Positions 50,282 through 62,824 are shown, numbered from the stretch's first letter. The stretch: DNA of 64,000 nucleotides from Pollenia angustigena (GCA_930367215.1 OV884059.1:16516945-16580944), one strand, 5' to 3'. A program made the numbers and translations. Notes: generated by a model not told the origin, from the letters alone.

Positions 50282-51789
50282 CTACACCTTTTTTCATTGA
50301 AAATGAGAAAATTCTAAATGAAAATGAGAATTTCAATTTTAAATTCAGAAAATTTCAATTAAAAATGAGAAATTCAATTTAATATTGAGAAAAGTCCAAA
50401 TGAAATTGAGAATTTCAATTTGAAATTGAGAAAATTCCAATTGAAATTGGGAAAATCAATTTGAAATTGGGAAAATTCCAAATAAAATTGAGAATTTCAA
50501 TTTGAAATAGAGAAAATTCAAAATGATATTGAGAATTTCAATTTGAAATTGAGAAATTTACAAATGAAGTTGAGAAATTTTAATTTTTCACTGATGAAAT
50601 TGAATTATGTACATATATAATTTGTATTATATTAATTCAACAAACATACATAACTAACATAAGGTTCGAAAAAAATGAAAATAAATACAAATCGCAGTAT
50701 TATTGACCAACAGGCATATCTTCCAGATCCAGAGCAGATTAGTAAAACGTTGTAGTATGTTTAATGGCTTTACTGCAATCTCCAGTAGTTATACATGTCT
50801 TAGAAGTATTAATCACCTGTTATAAAAAGGCAAGCCTCTGTTCTCCTACATGGGGTGGAATTACGTTCGGTACATTTATCATTGTTTTCACCGTACTTTT
50901 TATTTTTGACCAAATAATTTCAATGGGGTTAAGCAGTGGTGGAAGGGGGCTCAATCGCAGGAGCGTAGCTGGAGAGTTGTCAAAAATAATTTATTGCCGA
51001 CTGTGGCAAGGAGCATTGTCACATACCAATACGAGTTCTGATAATTCATTCCCCAACTCTTCCCATCTACTAAAAAGATTTCTGATCCATTCATTTGCGC
51101 TGACAGCATCAAACGAACACCTCCGGGTGTCCATTTCAATTATTCTTGATGTACTAATTGAACCAATTAAGTGTATGTTTGGATCACGGGATGTAGGAAT
51201 TGACTGCACTGCGCTCGAGACCAACCATGTTTCAAAATGACAAAATAAGTGAAAATTGGTCTCGTCTATCCAGACGAGTTGTTTCCCAGATCTGACAAAA
51301 TCGTTTATTTTCAGAAGCCTACTTTTCCCAAGCCGAAAAGAAAATAATTCAAGTTTATAACTATGTATTCAACGATGCTTCACCTTATAAATTGAACAGA
51401 GGTTTGCCTTTCTAGAACAGGTGATTAAAAACTTCTAAAACATTTATAACTACTGGAGATTGCAGTAGAGCCATTCAACGTACTACAACGTTTTACCAAT
51501 CTACTCTGGATCTGGAAGATATGCCTGATGGTCAGTAATACTGCGATTTGTATTTATTTTAATTTTTTTCGATCCTTATGTTAGTTATGTATGTTTGTTA
51601 AATGAATATAACAAAAATTATTTACATAATTCAATTTTATCAATGAAAAATTAAAAATTCCAAATTTCATTTGGAATGTTCTCAATTTCAAATTAAAATT
51701 TTCCAATTTCATTTGGAACTTTCGCAATTTCAAATTAAAATTTCTCAATTTCATTTGGAATTTTCTCAATTTAAATGAAAAATGTGTAG
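50282..51789 (-). mobile_element. Tc1/mariner-like element with long, repeat-rich inverted ends
   Basis: Ends CTACACCTTTTTTCATT and the mirror AATGAAAAATGTGTAG. The arms contain tandem units of the AATTTCAATTTGAAATTGAG type, then a long unique inverted part (about 50640-50830 against 51405-51600). The transposase relic lies between. Target duplication not resolved. Confidence 0.75.
50820..51320 (-). pseudogene. DDE transposase relic of the long-TIR element
   Basis: Minus strand: SGKQLVWIDETNFHLFCHFE (first Asp), SRDPNIHLIGSISTSRIIEM, ELVLVCDNAPCHSR (second Asp), then after a frame change LNPIEIIWSKIKSTVKTMIN (third acidic, NPIE). The stop is at 50820-50822. This is the D-D-E pattern of Tc1/IS630-related transposases. 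At least one frameshift and stops; the N-terminal DNA-binding part is absent. Confidence 0.82.
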
Positions 51790-52000
51790 TAAAATAAAGA
51801 AATTAGTTCTCAATGGCCTTAAAAAAATTATAATTTAATTTGTACTTTTTCTAAGATTTCATAACCGATGTCATTATACAGTGATGTCAATAGTAGCGAA
51901 TTTTCCCTTTTTGTAGAGATTTTTTCGTAAAATTTCAAGCGTATGGAAAAAGGACAGGTTTTTTATTTTAAGGCAAACATAGGGAATTTTCAAAATATTC

Positions 52001-52209
52001 GGGCGTGTTCTGAAATAAAGTGGATTCAAGATCGAACAAAAAAAGTTTGCAGAAATATTCCTTTTTGTATTCTTTATACTTTAAGTCACAATTATCTTAA
52101 CAAGAACAACTCTTAAAAACAGGAAAAACTGCAGTCATTTTGTTAATAATTGAAATCAAAATCTCGTTCGATTTCAATTCCACTTCATTTCGATTTCTAA
52201 AACATGCCC
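52001..52209. mobile_element. GGGCATGTTCTAGAA family MITE
   Basis: GGGCGTGTTCTGAAAT at the left, ATTTCTAAAACATGCCC at the right, with AGTGGATT / AATTCCACTT arms. Confidence 0.7.
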
Positions 52210-52554
52210 GATTATCTTATTTTCAATATATTGTATAAAAACACGAAAATATTCTTATTATTTTCCTTTAAAAATTTAAATTTTTCATATACAGTAGCAT
52301 TTAAGTACAAATGAAGAATTTTTTAACAGAAGCCCTATACTGTGATCCTAACAGCCTGGTAATCTTTAAGTCCAAAAAATCTTTTTACGTTTATATTTGA
52401 GGGCGGCCAATATTCGGGTTCGCATTTGCGAACTATTCACTTATTTTTGTTACTTGCATTCGCACAATGTAAGCGAATGAATGAAATTTCTACATAGAAA
52501 TTAATTTTGTGCCGAGAGAAAAACAATCACTTCACCGAAACTAAGAGTAATAAA

Positions 52555-52785
52555 CGGCCTTATTCGGAAAATCGAAATCGAGTGAAATTGAAAACGAGGA
52601 AGACTTTTAACAAAATTTTTTTCTTTTAATAAACGTAGCTTTTCCTGATTTCAAGAGGAGTTCTAGTAATGATAAGTGGTCCTCAAAGTATGAGGCAAAC
52701 AACAGGAAATATATTTTTGCGAACTTTAAACATAGGATAGTTTTCAAAATTTCTTCGATTTCAATTTCTAGAACATGGCTGAAAA
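52555..52785. mobile_element. Diverged GGGCATGTTCTAGAA family MITE
   Basis: GAAAATCGAAATCGAGTGAA at the left and TTCTTCGATTTCAATTTCTA, then GAACATGGC, at the right. The left terminus is degenerate. Confidence 0.55.
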
Positions 52786-54589
52786 TCATACAATTTCGAA
52801 TTTTTAAAAAATGTTCAAAGAAAATTTTGAGAAATATGGAATAATTTTTAAGAGGATTTTTTTTATATTTTTGTTCAGGGAAACTCACAGTGGTCCCAAT
52901 GACAAATTTAGAGCGAACAAACTCATAACTCTCTTTTATAAGTACATATAAGAATAAAAATTTGTACGAACAAATGACTTGGTATGGCACGATCTTTCGC
53001 CAAAAATTTACGGATTCGATTGCGTTGGTGTGGCGCTTTCCATATAAAATTAACTGACATAAAACCTACAAAATCATTTCATAATACAAGGGAACATGGA
53101 TTTTGATGATTAAGATCTGAATGTTGTTTTTTAAGGTTATTAGCTCGACTTTTTGAGATATACCGTTATGGTAAAAATTAAAGCACTTCCGCTACATATA
53201 TTGGAATAACTTGAAAATGGGTCACCATATTCAGTTCAAAAAAAAAAAAAAAAAAATCAAAATTCGTCTATAAAATTATCTTAAGGCCGTGCTTACATTG
53301 GTTTTAAATTTGACCAGTAGTTTCAGAGATATCGTTGAAGTTAAAAAAAAAAAAATATAAATTTAAATAAAAAAAAAAATATTTTTTTCAAAATTCATAA
53401 AAAATAAAAATTCAGCGTCCCAAATAACCTTAAAAACAACATTCAATTCTTAACCAACAAAAAAAAGTTAAATTTTTCCGCAATTCCGCTGTGTAATCGT
53501 ATAAGATGGATATATGTTAGCATTACGTTTTTTGGCGCCTGTACGCATAGAAACATACGACCTTTATGAGTATTTATCATCAATGTAAATCGCCAGCGCT
53601 TCTTCACTGCTATAAGGTATTCACCCTTATTATGTTTGGCGTATTTAAAATACGCCTGCGACTGTTTGGTAACAGCTTAAAGGGAAAAAGTTGACGTTAT
53701 CTTTAATCTATTACCAAACAGTCGTAACAATAAGGATGATTATTTATGTAGATGGCATATTTAACCTTTTTTTTTAGTGCAATTTCTGGAGAAACAACGT
53801 CTGCAGAAACTCTTTTTGCCTGCTTTATGAAGCCTACTTGCAGCAGCAAATGTTAACTCTTCTTGGGAGCAAGTGCTCACAAGAGGCTAAATTTTCAACT
53901 GCTTTGATCTTTCCCTCCTTCTAAAAACGATTTGGATGGTCGTCCGGGTCTTGATGGTCCTTCCTCCGAGTCTTCTTCCAAAAAACTTGACGAGGCTTTA
54001 CTGGGAAAGAGAAAAGATTCATCCAACCAATTTCAAGGTTGACTCGAAAACATACTTGTTCTGTGTGCATGCATCCACTTCTTCGATAGTTTGCTAAGAA
54101 AAATTTGAGCTGATTACATTACTTCATGCTTATGGTCATCATCTTCATAATTTTCTATACCACTTTTCATGAAAATGTAATGTATGACTGCGTTATTTTT
54201 TTTTCTTCTGGTCTTTTTCAGAGTACCAAACATTGAAAAAATCCCTTTTATTTATAGACATTACAACCTAAAGATACGATAGAAAGTGCTTAGGCAAATA
54301 TAGGCAGATAATTGCTTAAACATTTAACAATGCACATGATATAGATGATAAAAACACAAAAATAGCAGCGACAGCTGGTAAAAGTCACATGTTTTTTAAC
54401 GTTTACGGAAACTTTTTTTAATTGTAGGTGAAAAAGGGATTTGTTTTACTTAGACACGTAGGGATTTTTTAAAATTTCTACTGGCATCACTGCCCTGTTT
54501 ACAAAGCCAAAAAAATAAGTAAAGCCGAACATCAGATGTAAATTTGTGCATATATGGCCAATTGTAGACTAGTCAAGTTTGTAAGGGCC
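52786..54589. other. Intergenic, mostly unrecognised
   Basis: Contains the MITE at 53619-53742 and A-rich runs at 53240-53360. An open frame near 53928-54050 reads DLDGRPGLDGPSSESSSKKL before a stop; it looks like a low-complexity retroelement or gene fragment but I cannot assign it. Confidence 0.35.
53619..53742. mobile_element. MITE, second copy of the 33596-33745 family
   Basis: TCACCCTTATTATGTTTGGC, GCCTGCGACTGTTTGGTAAC and the complementary ATTACCAAACAGTCG near the right end. Confidence 0.68.
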
Positions 54590-54870
54590 CAGGGTCAGGT
54601 TTGGTAGGGCCCAAGTTAGAATAGTGACATCGGTCATTACGTGTCACTGGTTGATTGCATGGTTCCAATGAGACTGGGTCTAAATTATAGTGACTCCTGT
54701 AGGGGTTATAAGAATGAATAAACGATAATTCATTTTTTCTGTCAATGCACTGGTCTTAGGGGTGTTAGGATAAAGCAATTTGGCTGCAAAGAATTGCCCT
54801 GCTTTGATTTTTTAACTGAGGTAGGACAAAGGTCAATCAAGTCTTGTGTTTTTAGGAGAAAAGGGAAAAG
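54590..54870 (+). pseudogene. LINE RNase H/Cys-His tail relic
   Basis: With frameshifts, the plus strand reads VITCHWLI, RLGLNYSDSCRGYKNE, HFFCQCTGLRGVRIKQFGCK and LPCFDFLTEVGQRSIKSCVF. This is the spaced GHxLI, C-x-x-C, H-x-C pattern of the region after RNase H in I-type LINEs. Diverged from the 40-48 kb element. Confidence 0.65.
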
Positions 54871-54915
54871 AGAATGCCATTTTCTTTTTCTCTCTCCTAA
54901 AAACTCAAGACTTGA
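54837..54915. repeat. Short hairpin
   Basis: TCAAGTCTTG..TTTTTAGGAGA and TCTCCTAAAAACTCAAGACT, with a loop of about 25 bp. Confidence 0.7.
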
Positions 54916-55110
54916 CGACTAAAACTTGAAGAGCGTGAACCAACCAGCACTAAGCGAAGAATACAATTTAAGAAATAATGAACAAAAAGTATTTTTTTAA
55001 ATAAAACTTATAAGATATAACCACTACGGTCCCGATTAAAAAGTAAATTGTTTAATTTCGCCTAACTGAGCAACCCAAATAAGAGCGGCAAGCGTTACTT
55101 TTATGTTAAT

Positions 55111-56738
55111 CAGAGTTGGGGGTAGTGTATTAAATATTTAGTGCACTAAGGTTTCCGCTAAATCCCACTATAGTGACAACATTTTGATTTTCCACTATTT
55201 TTCATCACTATAGTGGTAGTGAAAAATATTTTAACTACCACTAAAAAAATTAGTGTTTATAGAAATATTCCAAACAAATTGAAAATATAGTCAATATACA
55301 TATACACATCCAGATCCAGATACTTATTTGCATTGTCTTAAAAAAATATAACATAATTAGAAAAATGTTTCTAAAATTAAATATCCCATTGCCATCTTCT
55401 GCTCCAGTAGAGCGACACTTTTCTTTTAGTGGAATGGTAGACGGTCCTCGCAGAAATAAATTAAGTGACTTTAATTTTGAAAAATTAGTTTTGTTGAAGG
55501 CAATTAATTGCTAAGGTTTTTATGTACCAACATGTATTTAATTTAAATTGATTTCTTTTATTAATATATTGATGAAACTATGAGAAAACTGAACCACAAA
55601 AATGCCTCAATTGTAATGCTTGACGTCCCCCATTTGTTTACTTTTTGCCCAGTCTCGGGGACTGAACAATCGCTGGAAAAGATTCTCGATTGTACGACTA
55701 CCAATAACATCACAATGATCAGAAGAAGACTATACCAACACAACATTCAGGATGTCTAGTCGGAATTATATTACAGTCAAATCCCGATAATTCGTACCCC
55801 GATAAATTGTAATTCCCGATAATTCGTAATAAACTGTCAGTCCCTTGAAAAAATCTCGTTAATTCGTAAAATTTCCATACATTTCGGTCCCCTCGCTAAT
55901 TCGTAATTTTTTTTCAATTAAAATCTTCTTTACCTCTTATAAATCGTAATTGTTTGCTATTTACCACTTATAATTCGTAGTAAAAACATGGAAAGAATGA
56001 TTTTTTGCCGCTATTTTTTTTTCGTTGGTTTTTGCTTTTGCTTGTGTGTGTGTTTATTTTCTTAAGATCAGTTTGTTACATGAATAATTTTTATATATTT
56101 TATTTTTAACAATTTTTTTTAGGTTTTTTTATCGTTTTAGTAAATAAATTGAAAAACCCCGTTAATTCGTATTTATTTTATTTAAGCCCCGTTAAATCGT
56201 AACCCCGCTAAATCGAAAACCCCTATAATTCGTAAAAAATGGCCGGTCCCTTGCGATTACGAATTACCGGGATTCTACTGTACAAGTTTATTTTATCATC
56301 CACTTTTTAAAAGTTTATCTAACCATTCTAAATATTGAAATGTAAATAAGTACAATGTATATATGTATAGTTATAATCTTTCGCTATATTTTTTGTAATA
56401 CGAGCGCATATGGTCTTGTCACCGGCGCCTTTTTTCCTATATTTTATAAATTTATTTTATAATTTTAATAAATAAAAAAGTATAAAATAATTCAATGTAA
56501 TGATATGTACTTTCCTGTTAGTGGAGAAAAAAAATTTGCACTAAGTTGTAAAAAAGAGGGTTTTCACTACCTCTAAATTAATTTTAGTGAAAAACTTTCT
56601 TGTACCACTACCACTATTGCTTCGTGAGGCTTTTATTTTTCAACTCACCACTAAATAGCTATTAGTGATAGTGAAAAATTTTGCACTATCACAACTTTTA
56701 GTGGAAACTGCAAATTTTGTGCACTACCTCCAACTCTG
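55111..56738 (+). mobile_element. hAT element remnant, 8-bp duplication ATGTTAAT
   Basis: Ends CAGAGTTGGGGGTAGTG and CACTACCTCCAACTCTG, with exact ATGTTAAT at 55103-55110 and 56739-56746. CACTA / TAGTG subterminal repeats are numerous. A hAT dimerisation relic on the plus strand at about 55375-55512 reads PSSAPVERHFSFSGMVDGPR, then NKLSDFNFEKLVLLKAIN. A pogo-like MITE sits inside. Confidence 0.9.
55776..56280. mobile_element. pogo/Tigger-like MITE nested in the hAT
   Basis: CAGTCAAATCCCGATAATTC at the left, GAATTACCGGGATTCTACTG at the right, TA at 55774-55775 and 56281-56282. Many CCCCGNTAATTCGTAA subterminal repeats at both ends. Confidence 0.87.
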
Positions 56739-56746
56739 ATGTTAAT

Positions 56747-59397
56747 ATTTCTACCTTTAGAGCGCGAATTCGATAAAAACCGGCTAGGAAATCTTATTTG
56801 ACAGATCGCTAAGTGGGTTTGTTTGATTGGAAATGTATTGGATATAGCATTTTAATGTTAAAAAACGGTTTCCGATCTTGTTTAGGTAGCTCAATAAAAT
56901 AATACTCAATAAACAGAAAACAACGAGGTATTAATATACAAATGTGGAAACTTAGAATCTTATAACAATAAGAAAACAAGAAAAGTCTAATCAAAAGTTT
57001 ACCAAGAAACGAAGATCACAGAGGCACATAAAAGTGCAGACTAGTTCTCGTAAGTGTAGAAATAACGCGCCGATGTTACTTCGCTACCTAAATCCACAAT
57101 GTTTTCTAGCTAAATTTTAAAAATAACTCATATCTATCGACTGATCGATTGACGATAGATACAACGAGTTGTTATAGACAGCCAAAGATGAAGTAGCCTA
57201 CACTGACTATAAAAACCTAATCTGTACACGGTTACAAATGCTGTTTATAGTGTCAGTTCTGAAATTATCAACTGCTACTGTGCTACTTGTCCATTTAAAT
57301 TGTAACCTGCAATTATTAACTTGTTTTAATATATACCCGGTTAACCTATGACTCAGGTGACTTAGTTTCGCTCTCCGATATAAGAATTTTTTAATTTATA
57401 AAATGTTAACAACTTCTCACTTTTGAGAATAGCCGAACTGTTACAGGAGCCACAACTTGATAACGTAGCAGCTAAATGCTAGACAAAAGCATGTAGATAC
57501 ACTGTTCAAAGGAATTTTTATATATGTATGAACCGATACCCAATCAATCTATGTAAAATTTGCTACAAGGTACAGGCTAAGAAATTGTGGTAATTGCTCT
57601 TTGATTTGTCCATAAACACATCAGAATAAGGTGTAGTCATGACAATCGGTTTCCACGGGAAACGGTTCTACGCATCGGAAAGACTCTTGAGTTCAACAAA
57701 CAACGACCTAGGATTATCTACTCAGCAACTATTCAATATTAGTTCTCTCTACTACTACAATCGGTTATGAAATCTTTAAGCATTATTTACACCATCATTT
57801 GCAATTATCTTTAAATATGTTTAAAATTATATTAATTATAAATATTTTTTATGTGTTTTAACTTATTTTTTTACTATAATTACTTTTAAAATAATGTTAC
57901 CTTTACAAAGCGTTGAAGGAGAGACAGTATGTAGTTATAATACAATTTTTGAGAAGTTTAAATTATTTAACGCATACATTTTTATATCTGTGTGTTTGTG
58001 TCTTTAGCCTCAGAAATCTATAGAACCATAACACATTTTTTTATACCTAAATCATTTTTTTAACGGAAGATCTGTTTTTTGATTAAGCTTGAAAATAATA
58101 AAATACGTTTTAGCAAATCAATTACCTTAAAGTATAGCCGGAATGTATCTTTTTTTCTTTTTTTGTTTATCTGAGAATTGTGCGTTTTGACTTTATCTAT
58201 TTGTTATGGTATATGCATTGGAGGGTAACGATGAACAAGGTCATCTCTGTAATCTTTCAACAATTAAAAATTTAAGTGGAAAAATGCAGCTTACACATTA
58301 ATATATACAGCAGATAAAGATAAAAATCTAAAACCAAAGATTTCTTATGAATCCATATCATTATTACTAAAAAAATACCTGTTTCTTGTGGGAGTTTCAT
58401 TGTTTGGTCAATGACGAGATCATGGGACAGTAAAATGCTAGTTAAGTTTTTTTAGGAAAAGGGGTTTCAAAGTATGAAGACCTTTAAATATAAAATTTAA
58501 TTGCAAAAGAAAAAATCATTTTAATTAAAGTACCTGTTCGTGAGCGAGCGAGATCTACTGGAAACCAACCAACCAAAATTTATAGCCATATTATCAAGTA
58601 TCTTTAGATTTTTTTAAACATGACAACTGAAGTGTACTTTAAAACGAGTTTAGTATTAAGTTGCTGGTATAAACACTAACAGTTTTTATTAATTGCTTAA
58701 ATTATTTATTAAATGTGAGAGTACCTGGTATGAGAAAGGACGTCATATGCTTAAAAGTGTCCTCCTGTGCAAAGAATTATCATCTGGCATTTAAAAACTT
58801 TTATACTTTGTATAATAGTTGTGTGCTTTGTGTAATTTTTATTCATTATAGGCCAACTGCTTGTACATTTTAAAGATCCAAATATACAATTGTTACTTTA
58901 ATTTATCCACAATTACTTTGTAGTTTTAGTTCATTAAAGTAATTGACACATACATACATACAGTTTTTACGATTTTTCGACAAACAAAAGTTTTACACTT
59001 TTATGAACCGTTTGTATAAAAATTTTAAGGATAGTTAAAAAAAATAAAAATTTCCTTAAAAAAAAAACTACCACACCTAATCATGCACAGATTTTGACTT
59101 TGTTTTATACTTTTTCTAACATCTATTTAAAAATATATGAAGTGTTTAAAAAAAATAAAAATAAAAAATAAAAAGTATTTTCACTCACCTTGTTTTTTGT
59201 AGAGTAAGATCGTTATGACTTTTCTGTGGTTTAGTTATTTAAATTGTATTGTTAAAATTGATTTTTTATGATTTTTTTCAAATCAATTAGGTTTTTTTTT
59301 GTTTAATTAAGATAAGGGAAGTGTACCTCTAGTTGGTTTTAAAATGTACGTATGTTCAAAAAATGAAGTGGGAAAAGGGTCAGCAAGTCTTCCTAGT
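56747..59397. other. Intergenic sequence downstream of the LUC7L3 gene
   Basis: No gene or transposon terminus recognised. The 3' UTR of the minus-strand splicing factor probably occupies the right end. Confidence 0.45.
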
Positions 59398-62144
59398 TTA
59401 GTAACGACTGCGACTACGACTGCGACTATAACGATCATGACTGCTACGATGACTGCGGCTACGGGAATGAGAACGGCGGCGATGATGAGATTTATGGTGG
59501 TCTATTAGAGAAATTTTGTAAATATTTATTTTTTTTAATTTACTTTAGACATTATACTTACGTCGATGTCTATCGTTTATATGATAGCGACTACTTCCGT
59601 GTTCGCGGGAACGTTCACGATAATCACTTTCACGATCACTACAAATGTAAAAAGGAATAAGTTATTGATTTTATAAAACATAAACATCAAATTTTCGTAA
59701 AATCGATTTTTAAGAAATCAAAAAGTTAACAAAAGAATATTATTGTTTGATTTTGTTTATTGAAACTTTTTTTAGAATTAATTTTTTTCAAAAAGTTTTC
59801 TTTGGGATATTTCATACAATATATATTTCTCACTGAGAAATTCTCAGTACACATTTATTAATTAAAGTTTTCTGGGGAAAACATTTTTGAAAAAGATTTC
59901 TATACATGGCAAATTTTCTTAAATATTTTGCTTTAACAATATTTTGTGTGTTTTCGCTACGCAAAATTTTTGAACTGATTTTGCAACAGAAAATTTGTTA
60001 ACCATTTTTATCGAATTCCGAAAAATGTCCTACATAGTAGAGGTCTGCTTTGAATAACTCACTCGTTTGCCTTTATTCAAAGTGCACAACATTTATTCAA
60101 ATATAAAACATTCAAAAAGATAAGAAGAGAGTAAACCATATACAAAAATAAGAAAGAATGAAATGAATAAAAAACTTGTTTACTGTAAATGAGTTTGAGT
60201 CATTCATAAAAAACAAAACATTGGAATGACCCGTTAGAGAGAGCAAGTTTACAAAAAACATTCGAATAATTTTTGAATAGTTGAATGTGCATACATTTAT
60301 TTGAATACATTGACATAATATGTGTGTAAGCTTGTGGCTTCTTTTACTTATTAGAGTCCCTGCAAATAATAGGACCAGTCCAAACACGCGTGTAAAGAGT
60401 AGTCCACAAGGGACCAGGACTAGTCCAAAAGTAACCCAAACGTATGGAAAAAACCTGGTCTATTTAACATTGCGATGTCCTAGGAGAGGACCATATAACC
60501 CACCTTTGGACCACTAAGGAGCAGTTTTAAAACAACTCCATGGTATACTCAAGAGGATTAGTTTTGAAGTCGTTTAAAAACGAAAGCATGTCGTTAAAAA
60601 ACGAAGACATGTCGTCTCACTACAAACACTTTTTAACAATGACATGGTCCATGCTTGCATTACATCGGACCAGTCCATGGAGTAGTCCATTTTATCAAAA
60701 TGGTTCAGGTGGTTCAATTTTATTTGCAGGGGTTAAGCTTACACAAACATACATAATGGGTTGGTACAAATATTTTATATTCAAATTATATTTTAATATT
60801 TAACTCATTTGATTTGAGTTGACTGAATCGAATGAGTTTTTGCTTGCTTTGTCTTTGGTTATTCTTTCATTTGTTTCGTTATTATTGGGTGCTCGACACA
60901 TTGTAGTTAAAAAATAAATGAGTGTGTTGAAATTGCTTTTTGTGTATTCTTGCAAACCTCTACTACATAGTAAAATACTTTTATTGACTTTCCAGAAATG
61001 TTCTCAACCAATTTAATAAAAACAAAATACATATTAGTTAAGGTTAAAAACTTCTTACCGCCTTCGATCCATTTCAAAACTACGATGTGAAGACGATCGG
61101 TCATCTCTCCGTCTACGAACATCTATTTCACGTTCCTTCATACGTTCCTCGTGTATCTCCTCGACCGCTTTACGTAATTTTGAATAACCCAAATGTTGTT
61201 TACCCATCAAATGATCCTCAATACGCTGTTGGGCATCTCCTACAATGAGAAAAGCACCACAAACTTCGCATACCTCCATTTGTTTTTCCGGTATATGACC
61301 CATATCTTGCATCCAAGCATTTAGTTTCTTATCACCCGCCAAACTTAAGGCTGTGTCATCATCACTGTGTGGAGATTTATCATCATCTTCCGTATTGTTT
61401 GGCGAGGCAGAACCTTCAGTTTTATCTTCTTTTGGTTTTTCTTCCTTATTAGTTATGCTTTCATATTGTGTCACCATAGTGTCTCTCTCCTCTTTAAGTT
61501 GTTCACAGAGTATCATCAGATCTTGGGCTTGATCTACATCACCTCGCGTACCAGCTTCTTCGGCTTCAGCCACCAGTTTTTTAATACGAGCATTCAAATT
61601 ATTCAATTGTTCGCGATATTTTGACACATGTGATTGAGCTGGCTGGTCCCTTTGCATTAAGGCCAAACGTTGTCTGCCCTTCTGTATTTTACGATCAACA
61701 TCATTTAACATAGAATTACAAAAATATAAAAATTCATCTTCAAATTGCCTTTTGCGCGATGACGGTCTGGCCTCTGTATACTTTTGTTTGGCTTCATCGT
61801 CGTGTATACGACCGCAAGGTCCTAAATCAGCTCGTGTATTGACAAATAATTCATGCGGACAAAATTTCACTAAATGATACTGACATAACTAAAAGTAAAT
61901 ATTGTAGGGGGAAAAAATTATAAATTTTTTATTCTTGACATTTTACAAAAATGACCTTGAACTTACATCAGGATCTTCCCAATTTACCGACTTAAATTGA
62001 AAAAATAAAACAAGAAAAAATTATTAAAAATTTTGAAAGAAAATTATTATTAATAAGTGTGTATACTTTGGGAGCTTCCGATGGATGTAAATTTCTATTT
62101 CGACCCATCAATTCATCCAGCATTTGTCGCGCGGCATCCACCAT
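59398..62144 (-). CDS. LUC7L3: LUC7L3-type U1 snRNP-associated splicing factor, five exons
   Basis: Luc7 proteins bind U1 snRNP and influence 5' splice-site choice in the nucleus. Exons on the minus strand: 62067-62144, 61967-61990, 61059-61888, 59562-59638, 59398-59501. All junctions are GT-AG and join to 370 aa. Seen: N-terminal MVDAARQMLDELMG; CCCH finger C36, C44, C59, H63; a coiled, Glu/Arg-rich middle; C2H2 finger C241, C244, H260, H266 in EKQMEVCEVCGAFLIVGDAQ; C-terminal RS tail ending SRSRSRSRY. A Ser/Asp/Glu-rich insert (about residues 181-233) lies between coiled coil and second finger and is absent from the human protein as I remember it. The RS tail is short compared with human LUC7L3. 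Exon 2 is only 24 nt. Intron 3 carries a hAT element. I believe the Drosophila ortholog is CG3198 (from memory). Confidence 0.93.
60038..60962. mobile_element. Non-autonomous hAT-like element, 8-bp duplication CTACATAG
   Basis: Ends TAGAGGTCTGC and GCAAACCTCTA; exact CTACATAG at 60030-60037 and 60963-60970. TTATTCAAA/TTTGAATA repeats near the left end. A second inverted-repeat element (60358-60731) lies inside. No transposase. Confidence 0.82.
60358..60731. mobile_element. MITE with CCCTGCAAATA ends inside the hAT
   Basis: CCCTGCAAATAATAGGACC at the left and TATTTGCAGGG at the right, with recurring GGACCAGTCC and TAGTCCA motifs inside. Target duplication uncertain because the flanks contain AAGCTT on both sides. 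Confidence 0.62.
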
Positions 62145-62687
62145 TTTCAGATTTTACTTTGTGTAAAATTATGTATATTTATTTGTTAATAAACAATCTT
62201 TTATTTTCTATTAATTTGCCAAGAAAATTTTTGTTACTTTACACGTTTTGCCGAATTTTGCTGCAGCTTGTGAAAAAAATTGATTTAACAAAGAACTCAC
62301 AGAGCTGTATTCTTAGGTATTAAAACAATAAAAAGCAGAAGGGTTGTATTAAATAGGTACTTTATCAAGAATTTAGTACACAGCACAGTGAGGTCAATCG
62401 CAAATTTAGTGAAGTAATTCTAAGAGAATCTTAATATTTGGTTGAATTTCTTCTTGAGTTTTGACTTTATACGCAATCACTTTGTCTCGTTAATTTAATT
62501 GTTATTTACCTCAAACTCATCATTACGGTCGTCATTATGTGGCCCCTACACGTTGCGACTAGAGAATGGTTACTGCATTCCAAAATCAATTTTTCGATTG
62601 ACTATTTTTATTTCCATTTTTGAAATCGATTTATCGTACCTTAAAATTGATTTTAAAATCGGTGGTAGATAAATTTGCGAACTTATA
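62145..62687. other. Upstream region of the LUC7L3 gene
   Basis: Should hold the promoter and 5' UTR of the minus-strand gene. Inverted GATTTTTGG-like bits at 62580-62660 may be MITE debris. No core promoter assigned. Confidence 0.4.
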
Positions 62688-62824
62688 GGTTAGGTTAGGT
62701 TAGGTTAAGAAGGGTTGTGCGCCCACAGGCACACCTCCACTCGGAGACCGAATACGATCCATTGTGATTCCCTTCAATGAAAATATGAAGTTAGAGAGAG
62801 AGAGATAAGACGAAGTGAAGAAAC
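62688..62824 (-). mobile_element. 137-bp LINE 3' end, 13-bp duplication
   Basis: Same 3' terminal family as 9023-9767 (GGTTGTGCGCCCACAGGCAC, TCCACTCGGAGACC, TTGTGATTCCCTTCAAT). Tail (AACCT)n on the minus strand. Duplication TTGCGAACTTATA at 62675-62687 and 62825-62837. Confidence 0.88.

Larger units (their letters stand above)
59639..61058 (-). other. LUC7L3 intron 3 (1,420 bp)
   Basis: Donor CG|GTAAGA and acceptor ..TTTGTAG|T join the exons in phase 2. About two thirds of it is a hAT insertion. Confidence 0.85.

Noticed and set aside
53928..54050. Gene fragment with DLDGRPGLDGPSSESSSKKL
   Set aside because: Short, low complexity, no supported splice partners and no recognised family.
62688..62712. 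Telomeric TTAGG array or subtelomere
   Set aside because: Only four short units, embedded in a LINE tail with target duplications, next to a single-copy gene; flies lack TTAGG telomeres.
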